64,000 nucleotides of DNA from Euonymus europaeus (GCA_963580455.1 OY756960.1:8184001-8248000); one strand, 5' to 3'; positions 12,753 to 24,526 are shown, counted from the first letter of the stretch. The notes: generated by a model not told the origin, from the letters alone. Numbers and translations: made by a program.

Positions 12753-12916
12753 CTGCATGGCAAACAGACAATACCATTTAACGCACAACTCAACAGAGGA
12801 TTTATTAGGGATAGAAAACATACCGGATCAGCAGCGGTTGTGACATGGCCTGGATTACACTACTCATTCATCAAGGACCCATCCCCGATCCTACATACAA
12901 ACAACAAACAAACCTC
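12753..12916 (-). other. Chromovirus leader between PBS and gag
   Basis: A short untranslated leader of about 165 bp between the primer-binding site and the gag start. No further motif is recognised. Confidence 0.6.
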
Positions 12917-12928
12917 GCTCTGATACCA
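12917..12928 (-). other. Primer-binding site, initiator-Met tRNA type
   Basis: On the minus strand this reads TGGTATCAGAGC, the standard complement of the 3' end of plant initiator tRNA-Met. It starts 3 nt inside the 5' LTR boundary at 12932. Confidence 0.93.
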
Positions 12929-12931
12929 AAT

Positions 12932-15212
12932 TGTGACGCCCCGATCCGGACACGCCACTGGTGCCCTCCGGCACCGTCCTAGGCCACTAGTGCGATCATC
13001 CGGCAGACCAGAAATCCGGCGGCATCTCCCCGTATGTCGGAGAGTCCCCGCCTGCATCAGAAACACGCAGCATAAAATCCTCCATCACACTAGCAACCTA
13101 GCTAGGCCTCAGGCCTCAATCACATGCAATTCTGATCCTAAGGGCCTCAGGCCATCCACTACCAGCATGCACAAACTGATAGAATAAACACATCATCAAA
13201 TTCATAATATCATATAACCAACAATCAACTCAGCATACATCATGCATACACCCTCTGGTGCCAAATGGTTATAAGATTATCATGAATAAACATTGTATAC
13301 AAAACACGTGCTTAGAGTATCTCTCTAGCACCCACATCCTACCCAGGGCCATCCATGTCACATCCCGCTCTCACTGATCCGCTTCACTAGTACCTGTACC
13401 TGTACCAGTATCACCTGTGGGAAGGAATGAAAATAGAGGGTGAGCAAGAAGCTCAGTAGGGTTATGAGTAACATGTGTATAAGGCCGAATCTGAAACATT
13501 AGGCTATGCAACAATATGAAATCTACCACATGCACGTATACTCAACAATCACATAGAACATCAACCCGGGCAATCCCCTCAATGAGCATACCTCATCGAT
13601 ACCATGGCTCGTTCCATGTAATATCGAACGTGAGCAAGCTCACCAAATCAACTCATCAATATCATGGTCGCTAACCATGACTATTGAACAGGAGCAAGCT
13701 CCCCAACATCAAACGCTCTTGGATTACCCGGTTGTGTGACTCTATCACGCCCGCACCACTCCAGGCAAGGTCCCTCATGAACCATACCTCTAGTGCGTTT
13801 TCCTACTTGAAGTTCACATGACTCAGTGGTATCTCTCATCACCTCGTCATCACTCCAAGTAGCTTTCAAGAATCCTAATGAGTCCCGAGTCCATACTCAG
13901 TCCCCCATGCAACTCTAATGCATTAATGCCGTGACATGCCGGAAAGATATATATATGAACATCCTACATATATATATATACATAACTATCATGATGCATG
14001 AACAGAAGTCACATCGTGCCCATAGATGATGGAACACACACAATCGGTCATGCAACATCAAGAATTAACAATAAGTCAAAATTAGGGTTCGTTTCCCCTT
14101 AGAAGCAATTAAGGCGGAAACACAAATAAACGACCAATGAGGAAATCGAAACGCCTTTAAAATATCGAAAACGAATGATAGAAAGAATGGTTAGAAATCC
14201 CCTACCTCGTGTCGAGCAATTTACCACAAATTCACAAATTCCTTCCCTAGGGTTTCGGTTTGCCCAAACCTACAATATGGCGAAACCGAACCCTTACACG
14301 CATCAATATATCAACCACAACTCATATGAACATCAAGTAAATCTATAAAATCGAAATCACTTACTTCTCTCTCTAGAAATTCCTTCCAATATCCTCCAAA
14401 CTCACTCCAAGTTCAACTCAACTCCAACACACAAACCAATCTACATAAACATCCAAAATCACCCTAGGATTAACATATCTAAACCATAGGAATCAACTCT
14501 AAATGAAACTAACAAGATCTACTCAAAACCCTAGAAATAGAAAAGTGAAGAAACTTACCTCCAAGGCTTGAATCTTCCCTGAATCCTTTCCAAATCTCCA
14601 AAACTAAGCTCAAATCCCCAAAAATCACCTCAAATGATCTTCTCTCTCTAGAATCGTCTCTCTCTCTCTCTAGAACTGAACCGAAACCAGAAAAATGTCT
14701 AAAACCCTCGCTGGAAGGTATTTGAAAAACGCGGGCTGCGCCTAGGCGCTACCCTGGGCGCCTGGGCGCCCTATCCTTAACAAAATTCCTTCAGGCGCTG
14801 CACTGGGCTGGATCCTGGGCGTGCAGGATTTTCCCGCCCAGGCGGGGCGCGCCTAGGCGGCCGCCAAGGCGCCCCTGCGCCTACTCCACATCCGCCCACC
14901 CACTGGACTGGGCGTTGTGCCTAGGCGCTCTGGGCTGCGCCGAGTCCAGTGCCTCCCCGTCTGGACCTCGACCATGCGCGCTCTCCCGCTGGATCAGGCG
15001 CCCCTGGGCGCACCATTGCACATGCCTAGGCGCACACCGCCTAGGCGTGCTGCTCGGGCGCCTAGGCGCTCCAACTTCTTCTGATGCTCTTCATTTCTAG
15101 CCTCCCACTGGACTAGGCGCAGCTCCTAGGCGCCCCCTGGTGCGCCTAGTCCAGTTTTTCCCCTTTGTGAAAAACTCAAAAATTTCAAAAGTTTTTGGGT
15201 CGGGGTTTCACA
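12932..15212 (-). repeat. Chromovirus 5' LTR (right copy in the window)
   Basis: 2281 bp, matching 5706-7977. It contains the same GC-rich palindrome cluster (about 14730-15155). It differs by an extra TA-rich stretch near 13946-13980 and an extra CCTAGGCGC unit in the terminal inverted repeat (15107-15155). I could not identify a convincing TATA box. Confidence 0.95.
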
Positions 15213-15217
15213 AAAAT
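15213..15217. repeat. Target site duplication AAAAT, right copy
   Basis: Second copy of the 5-bp chromovirus target duplication. The Ogre-like 5' LTR continues directly after it with 'cacacctatgtatata'. Confidence 0.95.
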
Positions 15218-15518
15218 CACACCTATGTATATATGTCTGTGTATGATTACATGATACAATTTCTTGAATTATGAAATTCAGGGATCAAAGTTAACTCCAA
15301 AAAATACTATTTGTTGGTGTTTGTATGATTAAATTTAATCACATTCTATAAGTTGGTATTTTTAAGACTATGTTGTCATACCATAAGTTGATATTTTCTT
15401 TCAAAAAATAATTCATGTCAGGCATATAGTACTAATTTTCTATTATTGGATACTCTGATTTGTTGAGAAGTCACGGGTCATACAAAAATAAAGGACCTGT
15501 GACTTCACATTTTTTTTC

Positions 15519-15527
15519 TATAAAAGG
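15519..15527 (+). promoter_or_regulatory. Probable LTR TATA box (5' LTR)
   Basis: TATAAAAGG preceded by a T-run and followed about 10 nt later by the purine tract. The same box occurs at the equivalent place in the 3' LTR (38108-38116). Conservation in both LTRs supports a core promoter. The transcription start would fall in the purine tract (inference). Confidence 0.65.
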
Positions 15528-15535
15528 CAAGTGGC

Positions 15536-15742
15536 CGAAAGAAAGAAAAAGAAAAAAAGGGAGGCAAAGAGAAAGAGAAGGAGAGAGAAGGAGTGGAGAG
15601 AAAAGAGAGAAAAAGAAAGAAAGAAAGAGAGAGAGACGTGGAGAAAAAGAGAGAAAAGAAAGAAAGGAAAGGAAAGAAAGGAAAGAAAGAAAGAGAAAGG
15701 AAAGAAAGAAGAGGAGAAGGAGAAAAGGAAAGGGAGAAAAGA
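15536..15742 (+). repeat. ~200-nt purine tract downstream of LTR TATA box
   Basis: About 207 nt of G and A with only about four pyrimidines, built from irregular GAAA, GGAAAG and GAGA units. The open frames here (Lys/Glu/Arg-only peptides) are a by-product of composition. The 3' LTR has the matching tract at about 38126-38328. Confidence 0.9.
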
Positions 15743-15789
15743 TATGATTCAGTCTATAGGTATATATAACATTTGTAAATATATATATA

Positions 15790-16158
15790 GACTTATCTCT
15801 TATAAAGACCTAAAATAAGGACCTAAGCTTTTGAAGTGCAAGACAATTTTTAAAAAACTTGAAAAAATTATGTTTATGTTTGATCGGTTTTACGAATCTA
15901 ATGATATATTTTTGTTTCAAACAAAAATTAAATGCAACCCGAAAAGTGGATGAAACAAAAACTATAGAACACAAAAAATTTCATCCACTTTGGGATAGCA
16001 TTTGATTTTTGTTTGAAACAAAAAATATATCATTAGATTCGTAAAACCGATCAAAGATAAACATAATTTTTTCAAGTTTTTTAAAAAATGTCTTATACCC
16101 CAAAAGCTTAGATCCTTATTTTAAATCCTTATTTTAGGTCATTATAAGAGAATTCCCC
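15790..16158. mobile_element. MITE-like fold-back element
   Basis: A ~369-bp near-perfect palindrome with arms of about 170 bp around a short loop near 15960-15985. The outer end shows CTCTTATAA.GACCTAAAATAAGG and its complement. It is present only in the 5' LTR. The 3' LTR has an uninterrupted TATATATA at the same place (about 38365-38378), so it inserted after the element integrated. The flanking TA repeats hide the target duplication, so I cannot assign a superfamily. It has no coding capacity. Confidence 0.8.
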
Positions 16159-16179
16159 TATATATATTTGCAGTTTTTC

Positions 16180-16492
16180 AATAATATCTTATATGATTGG
16201 TTCTCTCGCCTTTATTGTTTGTATAAGTTCTTTTACGTTCTTATTTTACTCTTTATTCTTTGAATCTTCGACGGCGCCACAAATGGTCAGCTCTGCCACC
16301 TGTGGTTATCAAGCCCAGAAGTTTTAATACTTGAATAATATCTTATATGGCTGGTTCTACCACCTTTATTGTTTAAGTTCTTTTAAGTTATTATTATTAT
16401 TGTTTTACTTTTTATTCTTTAATCTCGGCGCCACAAACGGTCGGCTCTGCCGCCTGTGGTTATCAAGTCCATAAATTTTAATACTTGATATT
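16180..16492 (+). repeat. 154-bp tandem duplication within the Ogre-like LTR
   Basis: Two diverged copies (from 16180 and from 16334) of a block with AATAATATCTTATATG, a T-rich middle and the GC-richer GGCGCCACAAA.GGTC and CTGTGGTTATCAAG segments. The 3' LTR has both copies at the same spacing (38390 and 38544), so the duplication predates insertion. Confidence 0.85.
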
Positions 16493-17336
16493 GTTATTGC
16501 TTTGTCATTATTAAATTTGTTTTTGTTTTTATTTTTATTTGTTTTTATTTTATTTTATTTTATGTTTTGCTTTATTAAATTTTATGTTTATGGTTCTTTC
16601 TTACAAAGCGATTTCAGAATTATTAGTTTATGTTTTCAATTTATATATTACGTTTATTGTTATATATATTACCGATATATGTTATATAGGTGTGATGTTA
16701 CAAATATATTATATTATTATATATTTGTATGATGTTACATAAAGATATGTATATGATTACATATATATATATATTTTACAGATTATATTATTATATGTGT
16801 ATGATGTTACATGTACATATATTTTATATTATATATGTGTGGGTGATGTTGTGTCGGGTGTGTGTGTGTATATATATATATATTATATATATACATAGGT
16901 GATATGGTGTTATGTATGCATGGGTAAGTTTGATAAATGAATAATGAACTTTTAGTGAATCAAATCCAAAAGCTATCATAAGTTGGTAGGCTTAGAAATA
17001 CTTAAGTATCATAAATTAATATTTTTGACATAATTTACTACCATAAATTGGTATTTTTGAAATTAAATCCAATAGATACTAAAAGTTTGTCTCAAATTAA
17101 TGCACGTATTACATTTGATTAAATGACTCCAATTATTTTTCTTTAAGTCAGCGATTAAATTTTCATAAATTTTGGACAGTATTATATTTGTTTTGACAGA
17201 TTAAATTATAATCTCATTTATTTGTTTGTTGAATTTTTTATTATGCAGTTCTAATGCATTGAAAATTTGTTTCGGACCGAATAATGTGAAATTTAGTTGT
17301 GATGATATTGTTATATTATATATATATATATATATA

Positions 17337-17568
17337 CGAAACAACTCTTATACGCACGCCCGTTTCTTACCATATTTACGGGCATGCGTTTTGGTCCATT
17401 AGATCAAATTGAAGGACCAGATTAGAAGTCAAGCTTTTACCCCCAAATTCAGCATGTCTCACGTCTGGGAACCCTCTCTACTCCCGTGAGCTTCCGCCAA
17501 CAGTCTTCTCTGACCCTCTCTACTCCTCAGCTTCCTTCAGCCAGCCTTCTTCCGCCACTCTCGTGAGC
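17337..17568. other. Segment present only in the 5' LTR
   Basis: About 230 bp replacing a few bases in the 3' LTR (near 39471). It contains an imperfect inverted repeat ACGCACGCCCGT … ACGGGCATGCGT (about 17359-17396) and a C/T-rich part with repeated CGTGAGCTTC and TCTCTACTCC words. It could be a small insertion or a segment lost from the 3' LTR. No known family is recognised. Confidence 0.6.
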
Positions 17569-18426
17569 TTCAAATGGGGTAATTGACTTGTTCAAATGAC
17601 ATGTATAATTTGGGCATTTTATTATTTGAAGTTTTATTATAAGGGTGTATATGTAGAGTTAGTTTAAATGTATATTATGTTAATTTTAAAAGATCATGAG
17701 TTTTTTTATTATTTGAATTATGAGTTATACTCGTTTAGTTTACATTTTAGAGATGTCAATAGTTGATGTTCATAAATTATACTCAAATATCGTAAGTGAG
17801 TATTCACAAATTCATTCGTTGCCATAGGGTAGCGATTTAGAAATCAAAAGATTATCATAAGTTGATATTCTTGGAGATTGTTATAAGTTAAGGGTAATTC
17901 AGGATTATAACTTTGTACCATTCAAGGTTCTAACTCAATAAAAACATAAATTTGCATTATTAAAATTAAATCTAAAATTCACTTTTCCATATCATAAGTT
18001 GGTATGTTGAATTTAAATCCAATTTCCTTTCAAATATATTTCAATTTTTAAAATAAAATTCATTTTTCCATACCATAATTTGGTATGTTTTAAAATCAAA
18101 TTTACTATAAATTGATATAGTATTTAATCTTACATGAAATTTTTATTGAAATCTTTTATTAAAAAAACTATCATAAGTTGATAGCATTCTCTAAATAGAT
18201 CCATTTAATACAAAATAACCATATCTTGCATAGAGTAAGTTTTTATTAAGATGACCAACCAATTAATTCGGTAACTGTTTAAAATAGGAGTTGTGGGATG
18301 CCTAATACCTTCCCCACACTCAATCGACTCCCGTATCCTCATTTCTAGTTCGTAAGTATTTTCAGTGTCCAATTGCACTTTAATTCAATTGGCAGCGACT
18401 ATGTTTTTTATGCCGGTTGATATAGC

Positions 18427-18444
18427 TGGCGACTCTGCTGGGGA
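18427..18444 (+). other. Primer-binding site of Ogre-like element
   Basis: TGGCGACTCTGCTGGGGA starts two bases after the 5' LTR. It begins with TGG as a tRNA 3'-CCA complement should, and resembles the tRNA-Arg-type PBS reported for Ogre/Tat elements. The match to a particular tRNA is from memory and unchecked. The non-coding LTR element is inserted at its 3' edge. Confidence 0.7.
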
Positions 18445-18448
18445 CACC
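18444..18448. repeat. Target site duplication ACACC, left copy
   Basis: ACACC before the TGTAACGCC end of the non-coding LTR element, repeated at 24527-24531. Confidence 0.93.
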
Positions 18449-19893
18449 TGTAACGCCCCGACCCATGACACCCAATTATGCGGGTCCACAAGTCAGAATG
18501 CTACTCCTATAAACTTTAACTTTTACCATATTTACTAACGTATGTAATTAATATCACACCAAGTTGAACAACACGCTACTTAAATATCAATAAGACTCTC
18601 ATATAAAAATATTATTACTACTGGGTCATCCAACTTCTACAAATAACTTAATAATAGTGTCACCCTCTAATCAAGTTACCCGAACACAAAAGCCAATAAC
18701 CTAAATTAAGTACAACTCTACTTCTATCACATGAGCATCATCACCACGGACCCGCAGCGACACCATCAACTTCTAGGTCAGCACAATCATATGAGATATC
18801 ATAACCTGCATCACGGAACATAGTGAGCCGAGGCCCAACAAGCAATATCTAACCTAGATACACTGTTACGGAGCAACCGGTCAGGATTTTTCTTTATTTA
18901 AGTGTTCTACTAAAGAACACTTTCCAGTCAATAAAACATTTTTCTTTTCCAGTCAACATAACCTCAACATATACCCCCTTTGAAGCAATAGTATCTGGTC
19001 CGTGAAAAACATTTCTATCCTTTATGTGCATGTCGTGTATGTCATGGTATGTCATGCTTCATGCAGGGCAAACAGTAAACCTTATATAAGCATTATAATT
19101 TCACCTCACATTTCATCCAGAGATAGCATACACAAACATCATTCACAATATTCCATAATACAGTTACATCATCATATGATACTTCACAATTCATAGACAA
19201 TCAATCAATGCAGCCAAACAACACATTTTACACAGTTGTAACTCAAACAAAACATTTATCACAGAGTTCCGTAATGCAGTTGGATATTACTTACCCGAGG
19301 TGCTCCCGTAATTTTTGATAATTTAATCACAAAGATGTGATCCTAAAAAGTTATCGGAAGACGGTGAATCGACGTCCTCAAAGTTGCCGCGCGCCTTCTC
19401 TCCTCTGTTGACGGTTCATTCCGTCATCGTTCCGTCCAAAAATTGTATCACCGGACTCCCCTCTCCGAGACGCATGCTCTGCCACTGGTATTGCCACGTT
19501 TCGTCGCCGGAGTTCCAAAGTCACCCTCCGCCTCCGCCGTCCACGTCAAGAAAGGTATGGCTTTAGGGTTCCTTGTATTTTGTGCCAACATATATATATA
19601 TATATTTATTTCTTTATTTCTTTTATTAATTGACCATCTCACCCCTAATTCTATTTACCATCCTGCCATTTAACTTATCTACTAAATTTACACTTCCAAT
19701 GGTTTATTTGAATTTCATTTAACCCTAATTCCGAAAATCCTTGCACTTGATAATTTTAACTGTCACATAAAATTTAATAAGATATTCCAATCATATTTAA
19801 CCGATATTGTTACATACATTAAAAGTCATAAAAATTTCTCCATATATCGCTTCACCCTATCGCGTAAGCTATCCCACGACTCGGGGTGTTACA
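18449..19893 (-). repeat. LTR of non-coding element, left copy (3' LTR)
   Basis: Starts TGTAACGCCCCGACCC and ends GGGGTGTTACA. It matches 23006-24526 but lacks about 75 bp equivalent to 23403-23475. Confidence 0.92.
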
Positions 19894-19908
19894 GTCTCCC
19901 CTCCTTAT
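19894..19908 (-). other. Polypurine tract of non-coding element
   Basis: On the minus strand this reads ATAAGGAGGGGAGAC directly before the TGTAACACC LTR start. Just upstream lies the ACGAAATTT motif shared with the chromovirus pol end. Confidence 0.85.
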
Positions 19909-22900
19909 AAAAATTTCGTCCTTGAAATTGCTTACCGAAATAAATTTGACGATTCGACATTTATCATCCTATTACACTACAATCACATCACATTTCAAAC
20001 CATGTACATAAGCATCAAAATATCACAACATCAAGTACACATGTTAATTCATACCCACATGAGATGTATTAATAATTATTCGGTCTGTTCCCATTTCTCC
20101 CACCTTATAAAATGTTGTATCATTACAAACCTAACAGTATGGAATAAATCAAGGAAATGTTCTAGGCACATCTATCAATATGTCCTTATCTACAAGGTGC
20201 AATCATAAAATACTAATATACTTGCCATAGGGTATTTGAATTTATATATTATATTATATTATATTATATATTTATTTAACATCACGTTGTTTAGGCTTAT
20301 ATTGTTTCCCGATCATCATCCATTTTCCCAACATTGAACAATCCACTGTATCTTCTAGACTGCCAATTTAGCAAGATTTAAAGCCATTATATTTAAGGTT
20401 GTTTTCAGCGTTAATCCACATAAGTTATGATTTTTACCATATTCGTTCTTTCAGTCCTCCAATTTCATTAAGCCTAACAAAGTTATGAGTTCCTATCTAT
20501 ATAATCTTACAATAAGATTTACTCTATTTCATTTCATATGTTTTGCTCGTTCGCCATTTATATTCCTTATACAATTAAATATCACTCATTATTCCTTAGT
20601 CAATTATCATATATCTCACCAAGACTCTTCTCATATCCTTTCTATAACCGCAACTCATTTACCAACTACATTTGAAACATTCCAGTTGTTATACCCAATC
20701 CAGACAATATGCGCATATCCTAAAGACATCTCTATAATTCCAAATATTTCCAACCACATCACAATCATAAATACAAATTTCAACATACCAAACACAAATG
20801 GGATAACCAAATACAGATTTACAACTAAATCGTTAAACTAATCATTAGAATAGCGAAATTAAAACTATCATTCAATTTTATTAGTCACAATTTGTTCATG
20901 AATATAAATGCATGTCTAACCTAGCACTTACTATCACCTTCATCACGTTCATACTATTATTTATTTATTTATTTATGGGTACTAGCTGATCCACAATTAT
21001 GTAGTTCCTGTCTTGTTGGGTGTCACCATGGTGCTCTCGATTAAATACCCTATGCATAGTTTAGTTTCGTTGATATCGCTATTTTTGAGTACCTACAAAA
21101 TACTCCTTATACAATTATTTATGATTGGCTAACTTATTTACCATATGCATGTATCTACATATGTATATTTTAGGCACACGTATCTATTTTATCTGAATAA
21201 TTTCGCTTACTTGTTTAATTAAGCTTTCTAATATAGATATACACAACTAATTCATCTAATAATTAATTAATTAACACCCACCATGAAGTGCTTACTCTTA
21301 ATCTATGCTAAGATATCACTTATCGAATTATCGTCCCATATACCTTTTTGAGGAGCTAAGGACTCCATCACACTTATATCATCCACCCATAGAAATTAGC
21401 AATCATAGTATTGAACTCAATTAAATATGCCTCACATGTATACGTACATACACACTAGGAATATATATTATCAACACTAATTTTTTTTTATATTCCTATT
21501 TAGATAAGCATTCAGGTACAACTATACTCTCACCAATTAATTAATTCCTGTCACGAAGCATTCATTTTTCATTTATGTTAAAATATCATCACCCACAATA
21601 TTGAATCATACATCGTATCCAAAGTAGTTAAGGTTCTCCATTCCATTTAGCGTTCTGTTCTTACTGTAACAACATCAATATATTCCAGTGCTATTATATA
21701 CTTTTGCTAATATCTCTTTTACCTTAAATTCCTTTATATCATCATTAAGTTTATCTATATTTTGAGAATTTAATATTCAATATTATAGATCGGCGTGAAT
21801 TTATCTTTATCATAATTTATTTGATTTTGGTCGCTCGTCAAACCTAACAGTTACTACTTGGTGTCGACTGTAGATATATTTTCTTTATTGCATGGTTGTG
21901 ATAAATCCCTCCACTTTGAATACCCTAAGTAGATATTAATCTCCATACTCCAGCCTTAATAATTTATTTTGACTGTTCCGTTACCATGAATGATCATAGG
22001 TTTACTTTTATGGGTTCATTATTTTCCTTCATGTTGCTTTCCTTAATCCCAAATTAACACATCGTTGCTTTATTTAAGTCTTTGGGTATCCTCACAACCA
22101 ATTTAGAACACTCATTATCTAGCAACTTATATAATTAATCCTATCATGAGACATTTAATTTGATTCTCCCTATCAACCTTGGAATCATGCCAACTACACT
22201 TAAACATCACATCTCGAAGTATTTTTCCCATATATCCTAGTAGTAACATTGGGTTCCTAATTTGTCTTCTACTATTCACTAGTAGTCATAATGAGCATAA
22301 TTACAACCATCAACTGAGTTAAAACTCATCATACATGTTTGTACTTACCATATCTTCCAAATTTTATTTACCCACTTATCTCTATATTTGATACAATGCT
22401 ACACTAATATTCAATCTTAACTTTAAATTATCCAAACTATCTACAATCCAAGCAATAGATTGGTACTCTTAGTGGAACTATGCAGATCAAGTAGTTTAGC
22501 CTAGCTATCTTCCATCGTTCTACCTTATCAATACTTCCAATAATTTATATGATCCAACTCACCATATTCAGATCGTAACTCTATTCCTCTTAAACCCAAA
22601 CTCATCACAATGTCAACCCTATGTAAAATTACTAAACTTTTCAACTTCAAATTGTCTGAAATACTTCAATCAATAACTAGAAAAATTATAACTGTAACGA
22701 TTTATATCACCTTATACTCCAAATTAAGCATTGAGAGTAAAATGGTATCATATATATTCCTATCATGTACTACCAACAATTTATTCATAAACCTTTGATC
22801 TACACATATTTACACGCATGTATATACAATCAGATTAACAACATAACCATAACAGAATATAATCTATACCAAAAATGCTTACTTGTTGATGGGTTGCGCC

Positions 22901-22992
22901 GATCCTTGATGCTCATGCAACTTTTCCAAAAGTTTTATACCGCTATACCTATCCAGTTATTATTATTCCTATTATTTTAAAGGACCGTGTGC
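19909..22992 (-). other. Interior of non-coding element
   Basis: About 3.1 kb, strongly AT-rich, with no ORF resembling gag, pol or any recognised protein on either strand. It has only short fortuitous frames, mixed TA-rich stretches (20230-20275) and ATTTATTT runs near 20955. Confidence 0.85.
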
Positions 22993-23004
22993 CTTTGATA
23001 CCAA
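22993..23004 (-). other. Primer-binding site of non-coding element
   Basis: On the minus strand this reads TTGGTATCAAAG directly after the LTR. It keeps the TGGTATCA core of the Met-tRNA PBS and is diverged beyond it. Confidence 0.75.
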
Positions 23005-23005
23005 C

Positions 23006-24526
23006 TGTAACGCCTCAATCCATGATGCCCAATTATGCGGGTCCACAAGTCAGAACGCTACTCCTATAAACTTTAACTTTTACCATATTTACTAACGTAT
23101 ATAATTAATATCACACCAAGCTGAACAACACGCTACTTAAATATCAATAAGACTCTCATATAATAATATTATTACTACTGGGTCATCCAACTTCTACAAA
23201 TAACTTAATAACAGTGTCACCCTCTAATCAAGTTACCCGAACACAAAAGTCAATAACCTAAATTAAGTACAACTCTACTTCTATCACATGAGCATCATCA
23301 CCATGGATCCGCAGTGACACCATCAACTTCTAGGTCAGCACAATCATATGAGATATCATAACCTGCATTACGAAACATAGTGAGCCGAGGCCCAGTAAGT
23401 AATATCATGCATGAATGCAAGTGAACCGTTTCTTTAAAGAGCAGTCAACCATTTAAATTCTTTTCCAGTACTTAGGCCTTAACCTAGATACACTGCTACA
23501 GAGCAACTGGTCGGGATTTTCCTTTATTTAAGTGTTCTACTAAAGAACATTTTCCAGTGAATAAAACATTTTCCTTTTCCAGTCAACATAACATCAACAT
23601 ATACCCCCTCTGAATCAGTAGTACCTGGTCCGTGAAAAACATTTCTATCCTTTATGTGCATGTCGTGTATGTCATGGTATGTCATGCTTCATGCAGGCCA
23701 AACAGTAAACCTTATCTCCATAAGCATTATAATTTCACCTCACATTTCATCCAGAGACAACATACACAAACATCATTCACAGTATTCCATAATACAGTTA
23801 TATCATCATATGACACTTCACAATTCATAGACAATCAATCAATGCAGCCAAACAGCACATTTTACACAGTTGTAACTCAAACAAAACATTTATCACAGAG
23901 TTCCGTAATGCAGTTGGATATTACTTACCCGAGGTGCTCCCGTAATTTTCGATAATTTAATCACAAAGATGTGTTCCTGAAAAGTCGCCGGAAGACGTTG
24001 AATTGACGTCCTCAACGTCGCGGCACCGCGCGCCTTTTCTCCTCTGTTGACGGTTCATTCCTTCACCGTTTCGTCCGAAAATTGTATCACCGGACTCCTC
24101 TCTCTGAGACGCACGCTCTGCCATCGGTATTACCATGTTTCATCGTCGGAGTTCCAAAGTCACCCTCCACCTCCGCCGTCCACGTCGAGAAAGGTATGGC
24201 TTTAGGGTTCCTCGTATTGTGTGCCAACATTTATATATTTATTTCTTTATTTCTTTTATTAATTGACCATCTCAACCCTAATTCTATTTACCATCCTGCC
24301 ATTTAACTTATCTACTAAATTTACACTTCCAATGGTTTATTTGAATTTCATTTAACACTAATTCCGAAAATCCTTGCACTTGATATTTTTAACTGTCACA
24401 TAAAATTTAATAAGATATTTCGATCATATTTAACCGATATTGTTGCATACATTAAAATTCATAATAATTACTCCATATATCACTTCACCCTATCGCGTAA
24501 GTTATCCCACGACTCGGGGTGTTTCA
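23006..24526 (-). repeat. LTR of non-coding element, right copy (5' LTR)
   Basis: 1521 bp, TGTAACGCCTCAATCC … CTCGGGGTGTTTCA. It is similar to 18449-19893 with scattered substitutions and the extra ~75-bp segment at 23403-23475. Confidence 0.92.

Larger units (their letters stand above)
5706..15212 (-). mobile_element. Tekay/Del-like chromovirus (Ty3-gypsy), full length but mutated
   Basis: A 9507-bp element bounded by TG…CA ends (TGTGA…TCACA) and 5-bp duplications. It has two LTRs of 2272 and 2281 bp, a Met-type PBS, a PPT, gag with two CCHC knuckles, and pol with PR-RT-RNaseH-IN-chromodomain, all on the minus strand. The chromodomain at the end of pol and the GACGAAATTT motif at the PPT are typical of the Tekay/Del clade. 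The LTRs differ by scattered substitutions (a few percent) plus small indels: a 38-bp tandem duplication at 5888-5963 only in the left LTR, and extra AT and palindrome units in the right one. Coding capacity is lost through two frameshifts, two stops and active-site changes. Confidence 0.93.
15218..18424 (+). repeat. 5' LTR of Ogre-like element, second part
   Basis: Collinear with 37811-40325. It ends GCCGGTTGATATA where the 3' LTR ends GCCGGTTGTTACA, so the terminal CA has decayed. Inside are a TATA box, a purine tract, a MITE-like insertion, a 154-bp tandem duplication, TA/TG simple repeats (about 16740-16910 and 17310-17336) and a ~230-bp segment missing from the 3' LTR. The dyad TACCATAAGTTGGTA and close variants recur at least six times (for example near 15346, 15377, 17041, 17996 and 18082). 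Confidence 0.92.
18449..24526 (-). mobile_element. Non-autonomous LTR retrotransposon (LARD-like), chromovirus-derived
   Basis: A 6078-bp element with two LTRs (1445 and 1521 bp), TG…CA ends and a perfect 5-bp duplication. The PBS next to the right LTR and the PPT next to the left LTR fix its orientation as minus. The 3.1-kb interior has no credible ORF on either strand and no gag or pol similarity. Next to its PPT it keeps a GACGAAATTTTTATAAGGAG stretch resembling the pol/PPT junction of the chromovirus at 7978-8010. It was presumably mobilised by proteins of a related chromovirus (inference). Confidence 0.88.

Noticed and set aside
8274..12843. Plus-strand open frames opposite chromovirus gag and pol (8274-8573, 11379-11810, 12616-12843)
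   Set aside because: Shadows of the minus-strand gag-pol, with no recognisable domain.
12911..12931. tRNA gene near the GCTCTGATACCA sequence
   Set aside because: Only the 3'-end complement is present, adjacent to an LTR. It is a primer-binding site and not a tRNA gene.
15460..15818. Lys/Glu/Arg-rich open frame in the Ogre-like LTR
   Set aside because: A product of the purine tract, open in more than one frame and present in an LTR. The opposite-strand Leu/Phe/Ser frame at 38107-38391 is the same artefact.
20485..20841. 118-codon frame inside the non-coding element
   Set aside because: On the opposite strand to the element, AT-driven composition, no motif. Treated as chance.
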